A DNA stretch of 64,000 nucleotides. It comes from Clostridium sp. CAG:967 (GTDB taxonomy: Bacteria > Cyanobacteriota > Vampirovibrionia > Gastranaerophilales > Gastranaerophilaceae). The DNA lies in NCBI GenBank assembly GCA_000433095.1, contig HF991479.1:62699-126698 (forward strand), in the 5' to 3' direction. This document shows positions 31,629-39,526 of the stretch, piece after piece. The number at the start of each line of letters is the position of its first letter. The stretch's first letter is position 1. The notes under the pieces were generated by a model that was not told the origin of the DNA, did not search any database, and saw nothing but the letters and a program-made list of their open reading frames with translations. The position numbers and the translations under genes were made by a program.

Positions 31629-34259
31629 ATGCTTTTAACAGATCATGTTCAGGCGATTATAAAATCAGGAAAATCAATAGTTGTAGCAAGAAATTATCCG
31701 GAACTTGCTCCGGAACATTTAATGCTTGCGTTAATGCTTGACCAGAACGATTTACCTCAGATTTTAATGGAACGTGTTGGAATTAACAATCCTGAAATTG
31801 TTGACAGGCTTAACTGTTATGTTTCAAAACGTGCTTATTTTGCACGTGGAAAATTTTCCGATATCAGATTTTCAACAGAAACTATAGTTCTTATGAAAGT
31901 TGCGCAGGAAGAAGCCGAAAAGCACGGTGATGATCAGGTAAGCATTGAACATATGTTTCTTGCACTGTTCAGAATTGATAACAAAACTTTAAATCATCTC
32001 TGGGAACAATGCGGCATAAACAGGATTGAACTTTACGAAAAAATGACCGAGGAAGTTAATAATATCGTTAATTTGGAGGAAACTGTAAATGAACCCTCAG
32101 AAGCTTCCGGTGAAAAACAAAAAACTTCAAAAACATTGAAGGATGATAAAACAGAAAAGAAGAACGAAGCTTTATCCAAATACACAACAGATTTAACGGA
32201 ATTGGCGGCAAAGAATAAACTTGATCCCGTAATAGGTCGTGATGATGAAATTCGCCGTACAATCCAAATTCTAAACAGACGTTCCAAAAATAACCCTGTA
32301 ATAATCGGTGAGCCGGGTGTCGGTAAAACAGCAATCATTGAAGGATTGGCGCAGAGAATTATATCCGGAGATGTTCCCGAAAGCCTTCGAAATGATAAAA
32401 TTCTTGCTCTCGATTTAGGTGCGCTGCTTGCCGGAGCTTCATACAGAGGTGAATTTGAAGAACGTTTAAAATCTGTTCTTAAAGCAATTGAAGAAAAAGC
32501 AGATGACTTAATGCTTTTTATTGATGAAATTCATACAATAATGGGCGCCGGTTCATCCGAGGGGTCTGCCGATGCCGGAAATCTTTTAAAACCTATGCTT
32601 GCAAGAGGCAATATCAGAGTTATAGGTGCAACCACAATAGATGAATACAGAAGATATATTGAAAAAGACAAAGCTCTGGAACGCCGTTTTCAACCTGTGC
32701 TTGCAGATGAGCCTTCTGTAGAAACAACAATAAGTATACTTCGTGGTTTAAAAGATAAATACGAGGGTTATCACAGCGTAAAAATTAAAGACAGTGCGAT
32801 TTCTGCTGCCGTAAAACTTTCTCACAGATATATCTCGGACAGATGTCTCCCTGATAAAGCCATTGATTTAATTGATGAGGCTGCATCTGCTTTACGTATA
32901 GAAATTGACACTATGCCTGAGGAAATAGATGTTTTTATCCGTGAAAAAATTCAGCTTGAAATGAACAGAAAAGCTCTGGAGCAGGACGAGTCACCTGAAA
33001 CAGAGAAAAAAATTGATAAGATTTCTAAAAAAATTGTTGATTTAGAAGAAAAAATTAACAAACTCAAAGAGCAATGGCTTAAAGAAAAGAAAGTTATTGA
33101 CTCTGTTGCTGCCGTAAAACGCAATATAGAAAAGTTAAAAGCGCAGATTGAAATGTCCAAGAAAAATCCTGAAATGACAGCAACTCTGGAAAATAAATAC
33201 AGTTTGATGCTTGATATGGAAAAGAAATTGAGCCAGTTACAGGCACAATCCGGAAAAAAACGTCTGCTTAAAGAGGAAATTGATGAAGACGATATCGGAT
33301 GTATTGTTGCAAAATGGACAGGAATTCCTGTAAATCGCCTTATGGAAGATGAGTCCAAAAAACTAATCGGTATGGAACAGGTTATGCACAACCGTATAAT
33401 AGGGCAGGATGAAGCGGTTACTAAAATTGCTAACGCAATACGCTTGTCACGTTCGGGGCTTAGAGATCCTAAAAGACCTATCGGAACATTTTTGTTTCTG
33501 GGACCTACAGGTGTCGGTAAAACAGAACTCGGTAAAACTTTAGCCGAAATTCTGTTTAATGATGAAGATGCACTGATACGTATTGATATGTCAGAATTTA
33601 TGGAGAAACATAATATTTCAAGACTTGTCGGCTCAACGGCAGGATTTGTAGGTTACGAGGAGGGCGGACAGCTGACAGAAGCCGTAAGACGTAAACCTTA
33701 TTCTGTCGTGCTTTTTGATGAAGTTGAAAAAGCACATCCGGATGTATTTAACATAATGCTTCAAATGTTTGATGACGGGCGCTTAACTGACGGTCAGGGA
33801 AGACTGATTGATTTTAAGAATACCGTACTAATTATGACAAGCAATCTCGCAAGCGATGTTATTCTTGATGAAAACTTGTCATCAGAAGAAAAACAGGACG
33901 GAATTCAAAGTGCATTGAAATCTAAATTTAAACCTGAATTTTTAAACCGTATTGATGAGATAATTATGTTTAAAGCCTTAACATTAGAAGAACTTTCTCA
34001 AATAGTGGAAATCCAAACCAATTCATTGAAAAAAAGGCTTCTTGAACAAGATATTGAACTTAATATCTCTGCAAATGCAAAAGAACACCTTGCAAATGAA
34101 GGTTATGAACCTTTATACGGTGCAAGACCGTTACGACGTGTTATCAGACAGCTTATAGAAATTCCTTTATCTTTAAAAATTCTTGAAGGAGAATTTACAA
34201 AAGGTAACAGAATAACAGTTGATTATAATGGGGAAGAATTGAGCTTTAATAAGGAGTGA
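31629..34259 (+). CDS. clpB: ATP-dependent chaperone/unfoldase, ClpB/ClpC type
   Basis: An 876-residue Hsp100 protein. The N-domain (1-145) has the two Clp_N repeats. AAA-1 has Walker A at 227-234 (GEPGVGKT) with LFIDEIHT, and AAA-2 has GPTGVGKTE with VVLFDEVEKAH. The D2-small domain ends in YGARPLRRVIRQL. Between the AAA domains is a coiled-coil M-domain (about residues 415-540), longer than in ClpC but shorter than in E. coli ClpB. I see no IGF/LGF loop for ClpP binding, which favours ClpB disaggregase. An AGAGGA site is well placed. Confidence 0.88.
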   Translation: MLLTDHVQAIIKSGKSIVVARNYPELAPEHLMLALMLDQNDLPQILMERVGINNPEIVDRLNCYVSKRAYFARGKFSDIRFSTETIVLMKVAQEEAEKHGDDQVSIEHMFLALFRIDNKTLNHLWEQCGINRIELYEKMTEEVNNIVNLEETVNEPSEASGEKQKTSKTLKDDKTEKKNEALSKYTTDLTELAAKNKLDPVIGRDDEIRRTIQILNRRSKNNPVIIGEPGVGKTAIIEGLAQRIISGDVPESLRNDKILALDLGALLAGASYRGEFEERLKSVLKAIEEKADDLMLFIDEIHTIMGAGSSEGSADAGNLLKPMLARGNIRVIGATTIDEYRRYIEKDKALERRFQPVLADEPSVETTISILRGLKDKYEGYHSVKIKDSAISAAVKLSHRYISDRCLPDKAIDLIDEAASALRIEIDTMPEEIDVFIREKIQLEMNRKALEQDESPETEKKIDKISKKIVDLEEKINKLKEQWLKEKKVIDSVAAVKRNIEKLKAQIEMSKKNPEMTATLENKYSLMLDMEKKLSQLQAQSGKKRLLKEEIDEDDIGCIVAKWTGIPVNRLMEDESKKLIGMEQVMHNRIIGQDEAVTKIANAIRLSRSGLRDPKRPIGTFLFLGPTGVGKTELGKTLAEILFNDEDALIRIDMSEFMEKHNISRLVGSTAGFVGYEEGGQLTEAVRRKPYSVVLFDEVEKAHPDVFNIMLQMFDDGRLTDGQGRLIDFKNTVLIMTSNLASDVILDENLSSEEKQDGIQSALKSKFKPEFLNRIDEIIMFKALTLEELSQIVEIQTNSLKKRLLEQDIELNISANAKEHLANEGYEPLYGARPLRRVIRQLIEIPLSLKILEGEFTKGNRITVDYNGEELSFNKE

Positions 34260-34272
34260 AGCTGTTCTTCAC

Positions 34273-34300
34273 TTGAAAAAAATAAAAAATAGTTTATAAT
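34273..34300 (+). promoter_or_regulatory. Promoter P1 upstream of the fourth G10 leader
   Basis: TTGAAA (34273-34278), 16 bases and TATAAT (34295-34300), matching P1 at 17509-17536 in spacing and context. Confidence 0.7.
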
Positions 34301-34330
34301 AAAAAAACAAATAACACGAGGAGTGAAAGT

Positions 34331-34387
34331 ATGAAAAAAAGTATGAAAAATTCTGTTGCGTATAATTTCGGGGGGGGGGCACTCTAA
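34331..34387 (+). other. Short leader reading frame with G10 tract
   Basis: ATG in the context GGAGTGAAAGTATGAAAAA, as in the leader at 17564, begins a short peptide (MKKSMKNSVAYNFGGGAL) that stops shortly after ten G residues. With eleven G it would run to 34490, and with nine or twelve it would stop at 34400-34402. None of these frames joins the prepilin at 34515, so this leader may act through translation or transcription of the leader rather than by fusion. Confidence 0.55.
34370..34379 (+). repeat. G10 homopolymer tract
   Basis: Ten G residues flanked by TTTC and CACTCTAAAAGCACTC. Confidence 0.95.
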
Positions 34388-34450
34388 AAGCACTCCTTGA
34401 GCCGTTTTTAGAAAAGAAATCATTGGGTTTTTTAAGCCGTTTTCAAGTAC

Positions 34451-34478
34451 TTGCAAAAATCATACAACGAGTTATAAT
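34451..34478 (+). promoter_or_regulatory. Promoter P2 of the prepilin/YadA/S74 gene
   Basis: TTGCAA (34451-34456), 16 bases, TATAAT (34473-34478), followed by ACATCACAATTATAA, closely matching P2 of the 17738 gene. Confidence 0.65.
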
Positions 34479-34514
34479 AGTAATGTAACACATCACAATT
34501 ATAAGGAAGTTTGT

Positions 34515-36416
34515 ATGAAAAAAGCTTTTACATTAGCGGAGATGATGGTTGTAATGCTGATATTGAGTATCGTATTGGCAGCCATGGCTCCTGTAGTGAC
34601 AACAAGAAACAAAATCGACCAATCATCACCCTGGAAGTATTCTGAGGGTAATTTATCCGATGCCTACTATGGTTTAGGCGAGAGTCAGACAGCAATGATA
34701 GGTCAGAGAGAATTTGGCAATACGGATGAAACAGCCAAGTTAATAATAAATTCCTCAGGAACCCGTCCAAGCCATATAGCATTCAAGCGTGACAATTCAA
34801 CTCAAGGCGTTCTTCGTCTTAGTAATAACAGTGTTCTGCTAGGTAAATTAAGTGCTTCAGGTTCTTTAGGATCAAATGCTGTGGCAATCGGGAATGAAGT
34901 TAACGCAGGACAAAAAGCTATTGTAATCGGTGATGAAGCAGAAGCAGTTGACAGCGGTGTGGTTGCAATCGGCAGTCCTGCAAAATCATCAGGAGAAGGC
35001 TCTGTTGTTGTAGGAGTTGGCGGAACGACCGGTAAATACAGTATTTCGATAGGTACACTAGCATTATCTACGGGTGAGAATGCCATTGCAATAGGTACTC
35101 CTTCAATGTCAGCCGGAAATTCAGTTACTCTGGGGGCAGGTTCTCAGGCAGGTACTTACGGAATGGCTTTAGGAGCAAGTTCAAATGCAAGCTCAAACTC
35201 AGCAGCTATAGGGTATGATGCTGATGCAAACAAATCAAACTCTGTAGCAATAGGTAATTCATCTTATACAAACGGGGAAAGTTCGGTTGCAATCGGAGAA
35301 AGTACTTACGCACGCAGTGATAATTCAATAGCAATAAATTCAGGAACCAGTGACACCGGTGCTACAGGTATACAAAGTATTTCAATCGGTTCTCTTTCGA
35401 AAACAGGAGCTGATTATGCAATTGCTATGGGCGGCGCAGCTCAAGCAAAAAGCAAAAACGGTTTAGCTATAGGTTATAACGCAATAGCAGAAGATGAGTC
35501 TAATATTGCAATAGGTACATCCGCAAAGGCAACATCTTTCAAGGCTGAAACACATACAAATTATCCGGGTATTGCTATCGGTCTTGGTGCTGAATCCAGC
35601 GGTGGTATCGCCATAGGTAATAACGGTAAATTTCTTACGATAAATACAGGTAACACTTATGCAACAACAAACGGGATTGCCATTGGTAATAATGCCAAAG
35701 CATTAGGCGCAGCTAATGTTGCTATTGGTGTTGGTGCGTGCAGTGGCGTAACAGGTTCAAATAAAACCTGTATCGGCTCAAACTCAGGACCTAAATCATC
35801 AAGCCATAAATCCGATACCACACTTGAAAGTTTGTATTTCGGCTCAGGCGGCAGCTTTAACAGAGATTCTGTAAGTATAAACGAAACTAATGCTATTTTT
35901 GAACTTCATAAAAAAGGCGATTATGCAATGGCAATATTGAATGCCGATTTGATAGTACAAGGATATGTATGGCAGCACTTTGCCGGTAAAAGTGGTCATG
36001 GTGATGCTATAGGCAGAGGTCATTCAAAAACGTGGGGCAATGAGCTGGCTATGTATGACGATGAAGTACCTGCATGGCCGTACACAACTATGTCTTCTGA
36101 CAGAAGATTAAAGTATGTCGGTAAAGAAAGTACTTCAGGTCTGGATAAAATCCGTCAATTAAAAGTGTTTAACTATACATTTAAAAAAGATGAAAACAAA
36201 GAGCCTCATGTCGGTGTAATTGCACAGGATTTGCAAAAAATCTTTCCTGATGCGGTAAAAAAAGGTGCTGACGGATTTTTGACAATCCGTATGGAAGATA
36301 TGTTCTTTGCAGTTATAAATGCAATAAAAGAGCTTGATGCTCGTGTTACTGCTCTTGAAAAAGAAAACGCAGAGCTGAAAGCAAGACTTGATAAGCTGGA
36401 AGCAAAGATTAAATAA
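34515..36416 (+). CDS. Prepilin / YadA-like head / peptidase S74 fusion protein
   Basis: A 633-residue surface protein with an unusual domain order. Residues 1-28 are a type IV prepilin start (MKKA-FTLAEMMVVMLILSIV), cleavable by prepilin peptidase. About residues 110-430 are short repeats of the form [SN]xA[IV]AIG with 14-16 residue spacing (AVAIGNEV, VVAIGSPA, SVAIGEST), the left-handed parallel beta-roll of YadA-type trimeric adhesin heads. Residues 527-600 are a peptidase S74 / intramolecular chaperone domain (SDRRLK with the Ser/Lys pair, then HVGVIAQDLQKIFPDAV), followed by a coiled coil (603-633). S74 domains trimerise and cut themselves off phage tail spikes. The combination suggests a trimeric, self-processed adhesin anchored or assembled through a pilin-like helix. 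An AAGGAAG site precedes the ATG. Confidence 0.88.
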   Translation: MKKAFTLAEMMVVMLILSIVLAAMAPVVTTRNKIDQSSPWKYSEGNLSDAYYGLGESQTAMIGQREFGNTDETAKLIINSSGTRPSHIAFKRDNSTQGVLRLSNNSVLLGKLSASGSLGSNAVAIGNEVNAGQKAIVIGDEAEAVDSGVVAIGSPAKSSGEGSVVVGVGGTTGKYSISIGTLALSTGENAIAIGTPSMSAGNSVTLGAGSQAGTYGMALGASSNASSNSAAIGYDADANKSNSVAIGNSSYTNGESSVAIGESTYARSDNSIAINSGTSDTGATGIQSISIGSLSKTGADYAIAMGGAAQAKSKNGLAIGYNAIAEDESNIAIGTSAKATSFKAETHTNYPGIAIGLGAESSGGIAIGNNGKFLTINTGNTYATTNGIAIGNNAKALGAANVAIGVGACSGVTGSNKTCIGSNSGPKSSSHKSDTTLESLYFGSGGSFNRDSVSINETNAIFELHKKGDYAMAILNADLIVQGYVWQHFAGKSGHGDAIGRGHSKTWGNELAMYDDEVPAWPYTTMSSDRRLKYVGKESTSGLDKIRQLKVFNYTFKKDENKEPHVGVIAQDLQKIFPDAVKKGADGFLTIRMEDMFFAVINAIKELDARVTALEKENAELKARLDKLEAKIK

Positions 36417-36501
36417 AAATATTCATAAAAAGTGAGTGTATGCTGTGAAATTCACGATTAATACAACGGGTATTCACCGGCATCACTTACTTTCATTCCT
36501 T

Positions 36502-36528
36502 CTCCCGTCTAAATGGCGGGAGTTTTCC
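36502..36528 (+). terminator. Intrinsic terminator after the fusion-protein gene
   Basis: CTCCCG, a 9-base loop and CGGGAG followed by TTTTCCTTT. Confidence 0.8.
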
Positions 36529-36641
36529 TTTATACAGGTCTTTTAGGAGTTTTGAATTCTGTTTTAAATATTGGTTAAGTTTTTTTAATATTATCCTCTT
36601 GTCTATTTGCCTATTTTTCTTATGTGGAGTACAATTGATTT

Positions 36642-37504
36642 ATGGCAGTAGAAGAACAATTATATTCTGACATCCCCCCAACAAAGTTGAGGAATAAAGA
36701 GGAGAAATTTAAACCGGCTAAGACCAGTAAATTCTGGTTATGGATTGCAAGCACATTCTTTTATAATATGCTTCAAAATCGTTTTTATGCTTTCAGATAC
36801 AAGGGCGCCGAAAATTATTTTGACGGTGATACAAACGTACCGACCATTCTTTTTGCGCCTCACAGTAACTGGTGGGATGGAATTGTATTTTATAACATTA
36901 CGCACAGAATTTTCAGAAAAGAAGTGCGGTTAATGGTTGAAGAATTAAACCGGTTTCCGCTTCTAAGACGTGGCGGTGCTTATTCTGTTAACAAAAAATC
37001 GCCGCAGTCTGCAATGAAAGCTTTGCAGTATTCTGTTGATGTCAGTCTGCAATGAAAGCTTTGCAGTATTCTGTTGATGTTATGGGTGATTTGAGAAATA
37101 TGCTGTGTATATTCCCTCAAGGGATTATCAGACCGCCGCATTACAGACCTATTGAGTTTCAAACAGGGCTGGCTTATATTGCACAGAATGCTTTGAAAAG
37201 ATACGGCAGAATTAATTTAATTCCCGTTGCATTTGATTATTGTTTCTTTAGGGATAACAGACCGGAAGTTGTGGTTGAATTCGGTAAAAGAATTGAATTA
37301 GACAAAGATATGGAACTAAACCGCAAGGAATTAACTCATTGTTTGGAACATGCACTTGAAGAAGTTTGCGATAATCAGGCAAGGGAAATTTCTCAAGGTG
37401 ATATTACAAAATATGATATTTTGTTCAAACAACATCTGAAATGGTACAGAAGAATTGAACAAAGACTTAAACAGGTGAATTTGCCCCCTGTTTCAGGCGT
37501 ATAA
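36642..37504 (+). pseudogene. PlsC-like lysophospholipid acyltransferase, frameshifted by a 38-bp tandem duplication
   Basis: The protein is a 1-acyl-glycerol-3-phosphate acyltransferase family member, which adds the second acyl chain in phospholipid synthesis. The HX4D motif is HSNWWD (His74-Asp79), and IFPQGIIRPP follows in the second frame. A perfect 38-bp tandem duplication (37005-37042 and 37043-37080) shifts the frame: the first part ends at 37055, and the second continues in another frame to 37504. Removing one copy joins SPQSAMKALQYSVDV to MGDLRNMLCIFPQG as a normal 274-residue enzyme. The duplication is reversible, so the gene may be only temporarily off, or it may be an assembly error. 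Confidence 0.85.
37005..37080. repeat. Perfect 38-bp tandem duplication
   Basis: Two identical 38-bp units, each beginning CAGTCTGCAATGAAAGC. As 38 is not a multiple of three it breaks the acyltransferase frame. Confidence 0.97.
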
Positions 37505-37510
37505 AATTTA

Positions 37511-37541
37511 AAAACCGCTTATGTTTTTCGTAAGCGGTTTT
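37511..37541. terminator. Bidirectional intrinsic terminator
   Basis: AAAACCGCTTA, a 9-base loop and TAAGCGGTTTT lie between the convergent acyltransferase and paralogue 2 genes. Confidence 0.9.
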
Positions 37542-39194
37542 TTAAGCATTATATCGTTTGAAGGATTTTTCAATGTTTTTCGATATCGTATTTTTAACTG
37601 TATCGTATTCGGTTGTTAAGGATGAAATTTCTGTATCAAGATTTTTCATTTTTAAATCTAAAGTTTCTTCTTTTGCATTTAATTTTGCTTTTTCTGTTGT
37701 ATATTTAGCTTCTGCCTGAGCAATTGCTGTTTCATCTGAAATTTCTTTAATATAACAATCTGTAGCATAATTGCTTTGATAGTAATATCCGTCGTCTTTC
37801 ATTTTAGAAATAAACAGCATACCGTTTTGAAGCATTTGTTGCAAATAATCATTATCCGTAATTTTTTCATTTTCAGTCCATCCATTTTGACAGATTTGAT
37901 TGAACAATGCATCATAGAATGTTGATTGTGCCAAATCATCGCTTGATACAGTTGTGCCTGTTTTAATTGTGTATTCGAATAAATAGTCATCTGTTGCAAA
38001 TTTACTGTTTGAAACATGACCGTATTCAACTTTGTATTTGTCAGTACCGTCAGCATCTTTACTTGCAACACCGTCCATATATTTAACAAAGTAAGTTAAG
38101 AATGCTTTAGCTACGTTGTTCAAGTTAACTTTTGTAGCCCCCCATCTTGTAGCGAACCAAGATGTTACACCGTTTGAACCGACAATACCGATATAGTTTT
38201 CACTTTGACCTTTAATGTGGTCAACGTTGTCGCCGTGGTGACAGTCCCAATTTAACTTAATCCAATCAGATTCTGCATTAGAATCGTAACCTGATTCAGC
38301 AGAAGTTTTGCCTCCTCTTCTTGAGTACATTTTTTTGGTTTCTTCTTCTGCATAAGCAAGAGCTTTTGCGGTATAACCGTCACCTAAATCAAGTATACTG
38401 CCTAACTGGTCGCTGATTTGTTCGATAAAACCGCCGCTTCCTGTAATATAATCAATCATACGGTTCATACTATCGGTGTTAATTCTGTCACCTTTGTTTG
38501 ATTCACCTAAGATTTCGTATTGTGCTGTACCGTTTAACAAGTTGTACAGTGTAAGTTGTGAAGTTTGATCGTTAGCATTAACATCGTTAATTTGGAATTG
38601 TTCGCCTTCACCCTCACCCAGTTTTAAACCGCTGATTGTAATTCCTTCTGTAATATTATCATTAATGTAGCTTAATAATGTTGTAATATTACCTGTAGTA
38701 GTTGTAACGGCTGTTGTTGTTCCGCCGCCTATACCTGCTTCCTGATTATACGGAAGACCTAGAATTGTGTTGGCTAGAGTGTTTGTTATAACACCTTTTG
38801 CTTGTAAACCCAATATAAATGCATTACGCATAGCCTCAGACGGCAAAGTGCCCAAACCTTCCTGAGGAATGCCTGCTGATTTTGCTGCTGCGGCATACTG
38901 GCTGTTCAACACAACTCTGCCTAATGTATCGGTTATTGTTGTAGGCATGTAATCGTTTAATGTAGATGGTGTCATTAATATGCCATAAGATAAAGGAGTA
39001 TTGGTATCGCCTGTTCCATAGTAATCATAGATTAGTTTTGATTGATCTAAAGAGTTTTGATATTCATTAGAAAGGTCAGCCATTTCTCTTGACAAAGCGA
39101 TTTTTTGATGAGAAAGACGCATTGATTCAAATTCACAGTCAGATTTTCTGCCTGTAATTGTTAATAATCTAGCTTGTCCTGCTGCTAATCCCAT
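37542..39194 (-). CDS. Unknown paralogous-family protein (conserved ends, variable middle), copy 2
   Basis: A 550-residue paralogue of the 9774-10817 product. The start MGLAAGQARLLTITGRKSDC with EFESM and the end (LDLKMKNLDTEISSLTTEYD, then a SFKRYNA tail) align with copy 1, whereas the long middle (about residues 55-490) is unrelated and rich in Gly, Thr, Asn and Tyr. There is no signal peptide or membrane segment. Two predicted helical ends enclosing a variable domain would suit a self-assembling filament subunit or a protein exported by an uncleaved signal, which is speculative. AAAGGAAAG precedes the ATG, as in copy 1. Confidence 0.8.
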   Translation of the reverse strand: MGLAAGQARLLTITGRKSDCEFESMRLSHQKIALSREMADLSNEYQNSLDQSKLIYDYYGTGDTNTPLSYGILMTPSTLNDYMPTTITDTLGRVVLNSQYAAAAKSAGIPQEGLGTLPSEAMRNAFILGLQAKGVITNTLANTILGLPYNQEAGIGGGTTTAVTTTTGNITTLLSYINDNITEGITISGLKLGEGEGEQFQINDVNANDQTSQLTLYNLLNGTAQYEILGESNKGDRINTDSMNRMIDYITGSGGFIEQISDQLGSILDLGDGYTAKALAYAEEETKKMYSRRGGKTSAESGYDSNAESDWIKLNWDCHHGDNVDHIKGQSENYIGIVGSNGVTSWFATRWGATKVNLNNVAKAFLTYFVKYMDGVASKDADGTDKYKVEYGHVSNSKFATDDYLFEYTIKTGTTVSSDDLAQSTFYDALFNQICQNGWTENEKITDNDYLQQMLQNGMLFISKMKDDGYYYQSNYATDCYIKEISDETAIAQAEAKYTTEKAKLNAKEETLDLKMKNLDTEISSLTTEYDTVKNTISKNIEKSFKRYNA

Positions 39195-39222
39195 TGTTTT
39201 TAGACTTTCCTTTCGAAATTTA

Positions 39223-39245
39223 GTAACATGAATTTCCTTTTCATG
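39223..39245. promoter_or_regulatory. Hairpin upstream of paralogue 2, related to the one at 10892
   Basis: GTAACATGAATTTCCTTTTC plus ATG forms ACATGAA / TTCATG. The GTAACATGAAT...TTTCATG core is shared with 10892-10911, in the opposite orientation relative to the gene. Confidence 0.4.
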
Positions 39246-39401
39246 TAGGTATACGGATTTTAGGCGTATAAACTTTAAAAATATAAAGTTTATTGTAACA
39301 TTTGTTTACATACAAGAATTCAAGTGTATTCAAGTCCCTATTAAGTTATGTAAAATTACTACTTTTGTAATACTTTGGATTGAGGAAATTTTCAGGAAAA
39401 G

Positions 39402-39410
39402 TGGTATAAT
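39402..39410 (+). promoter_or_regulatory. Extended -10 promoter of the Ycf45-like gene
   Basis: TGGTATAAT is a perfect extended -10 element; the -35 region (TTGAGG, 19 bases upstream) is weak. The same TGGTATAAT drives the ferredoxin oxidoreductase operon. Confidence 0.6.
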
Positions 39411-39439
39411 ATAAGTAGAAAGGTGATTATAAAATAACA

Positions 39440-39480
39440 TATATTCCGATGCGGGTTCGGAAGATTAGACGCCAGTAATT
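39440..39480 (+). ncRNA. Structured 5' leader of unknown type
   Basis: A perfect 6-bp hairpin TTCCGA-TGCGGGT-TCGGAA (39444-39462) followed by AGATTAGACGCCAG lies in the untranslated leader of the Ycf45-like gene. I cannot match it to a known riboswitch class. Confidence 0.3.
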
Positions 39481-39526
39481 TATTTTGTTATATATATTGC
39501 AAAATAGTAGAAAGGCAGAAAAGAAA

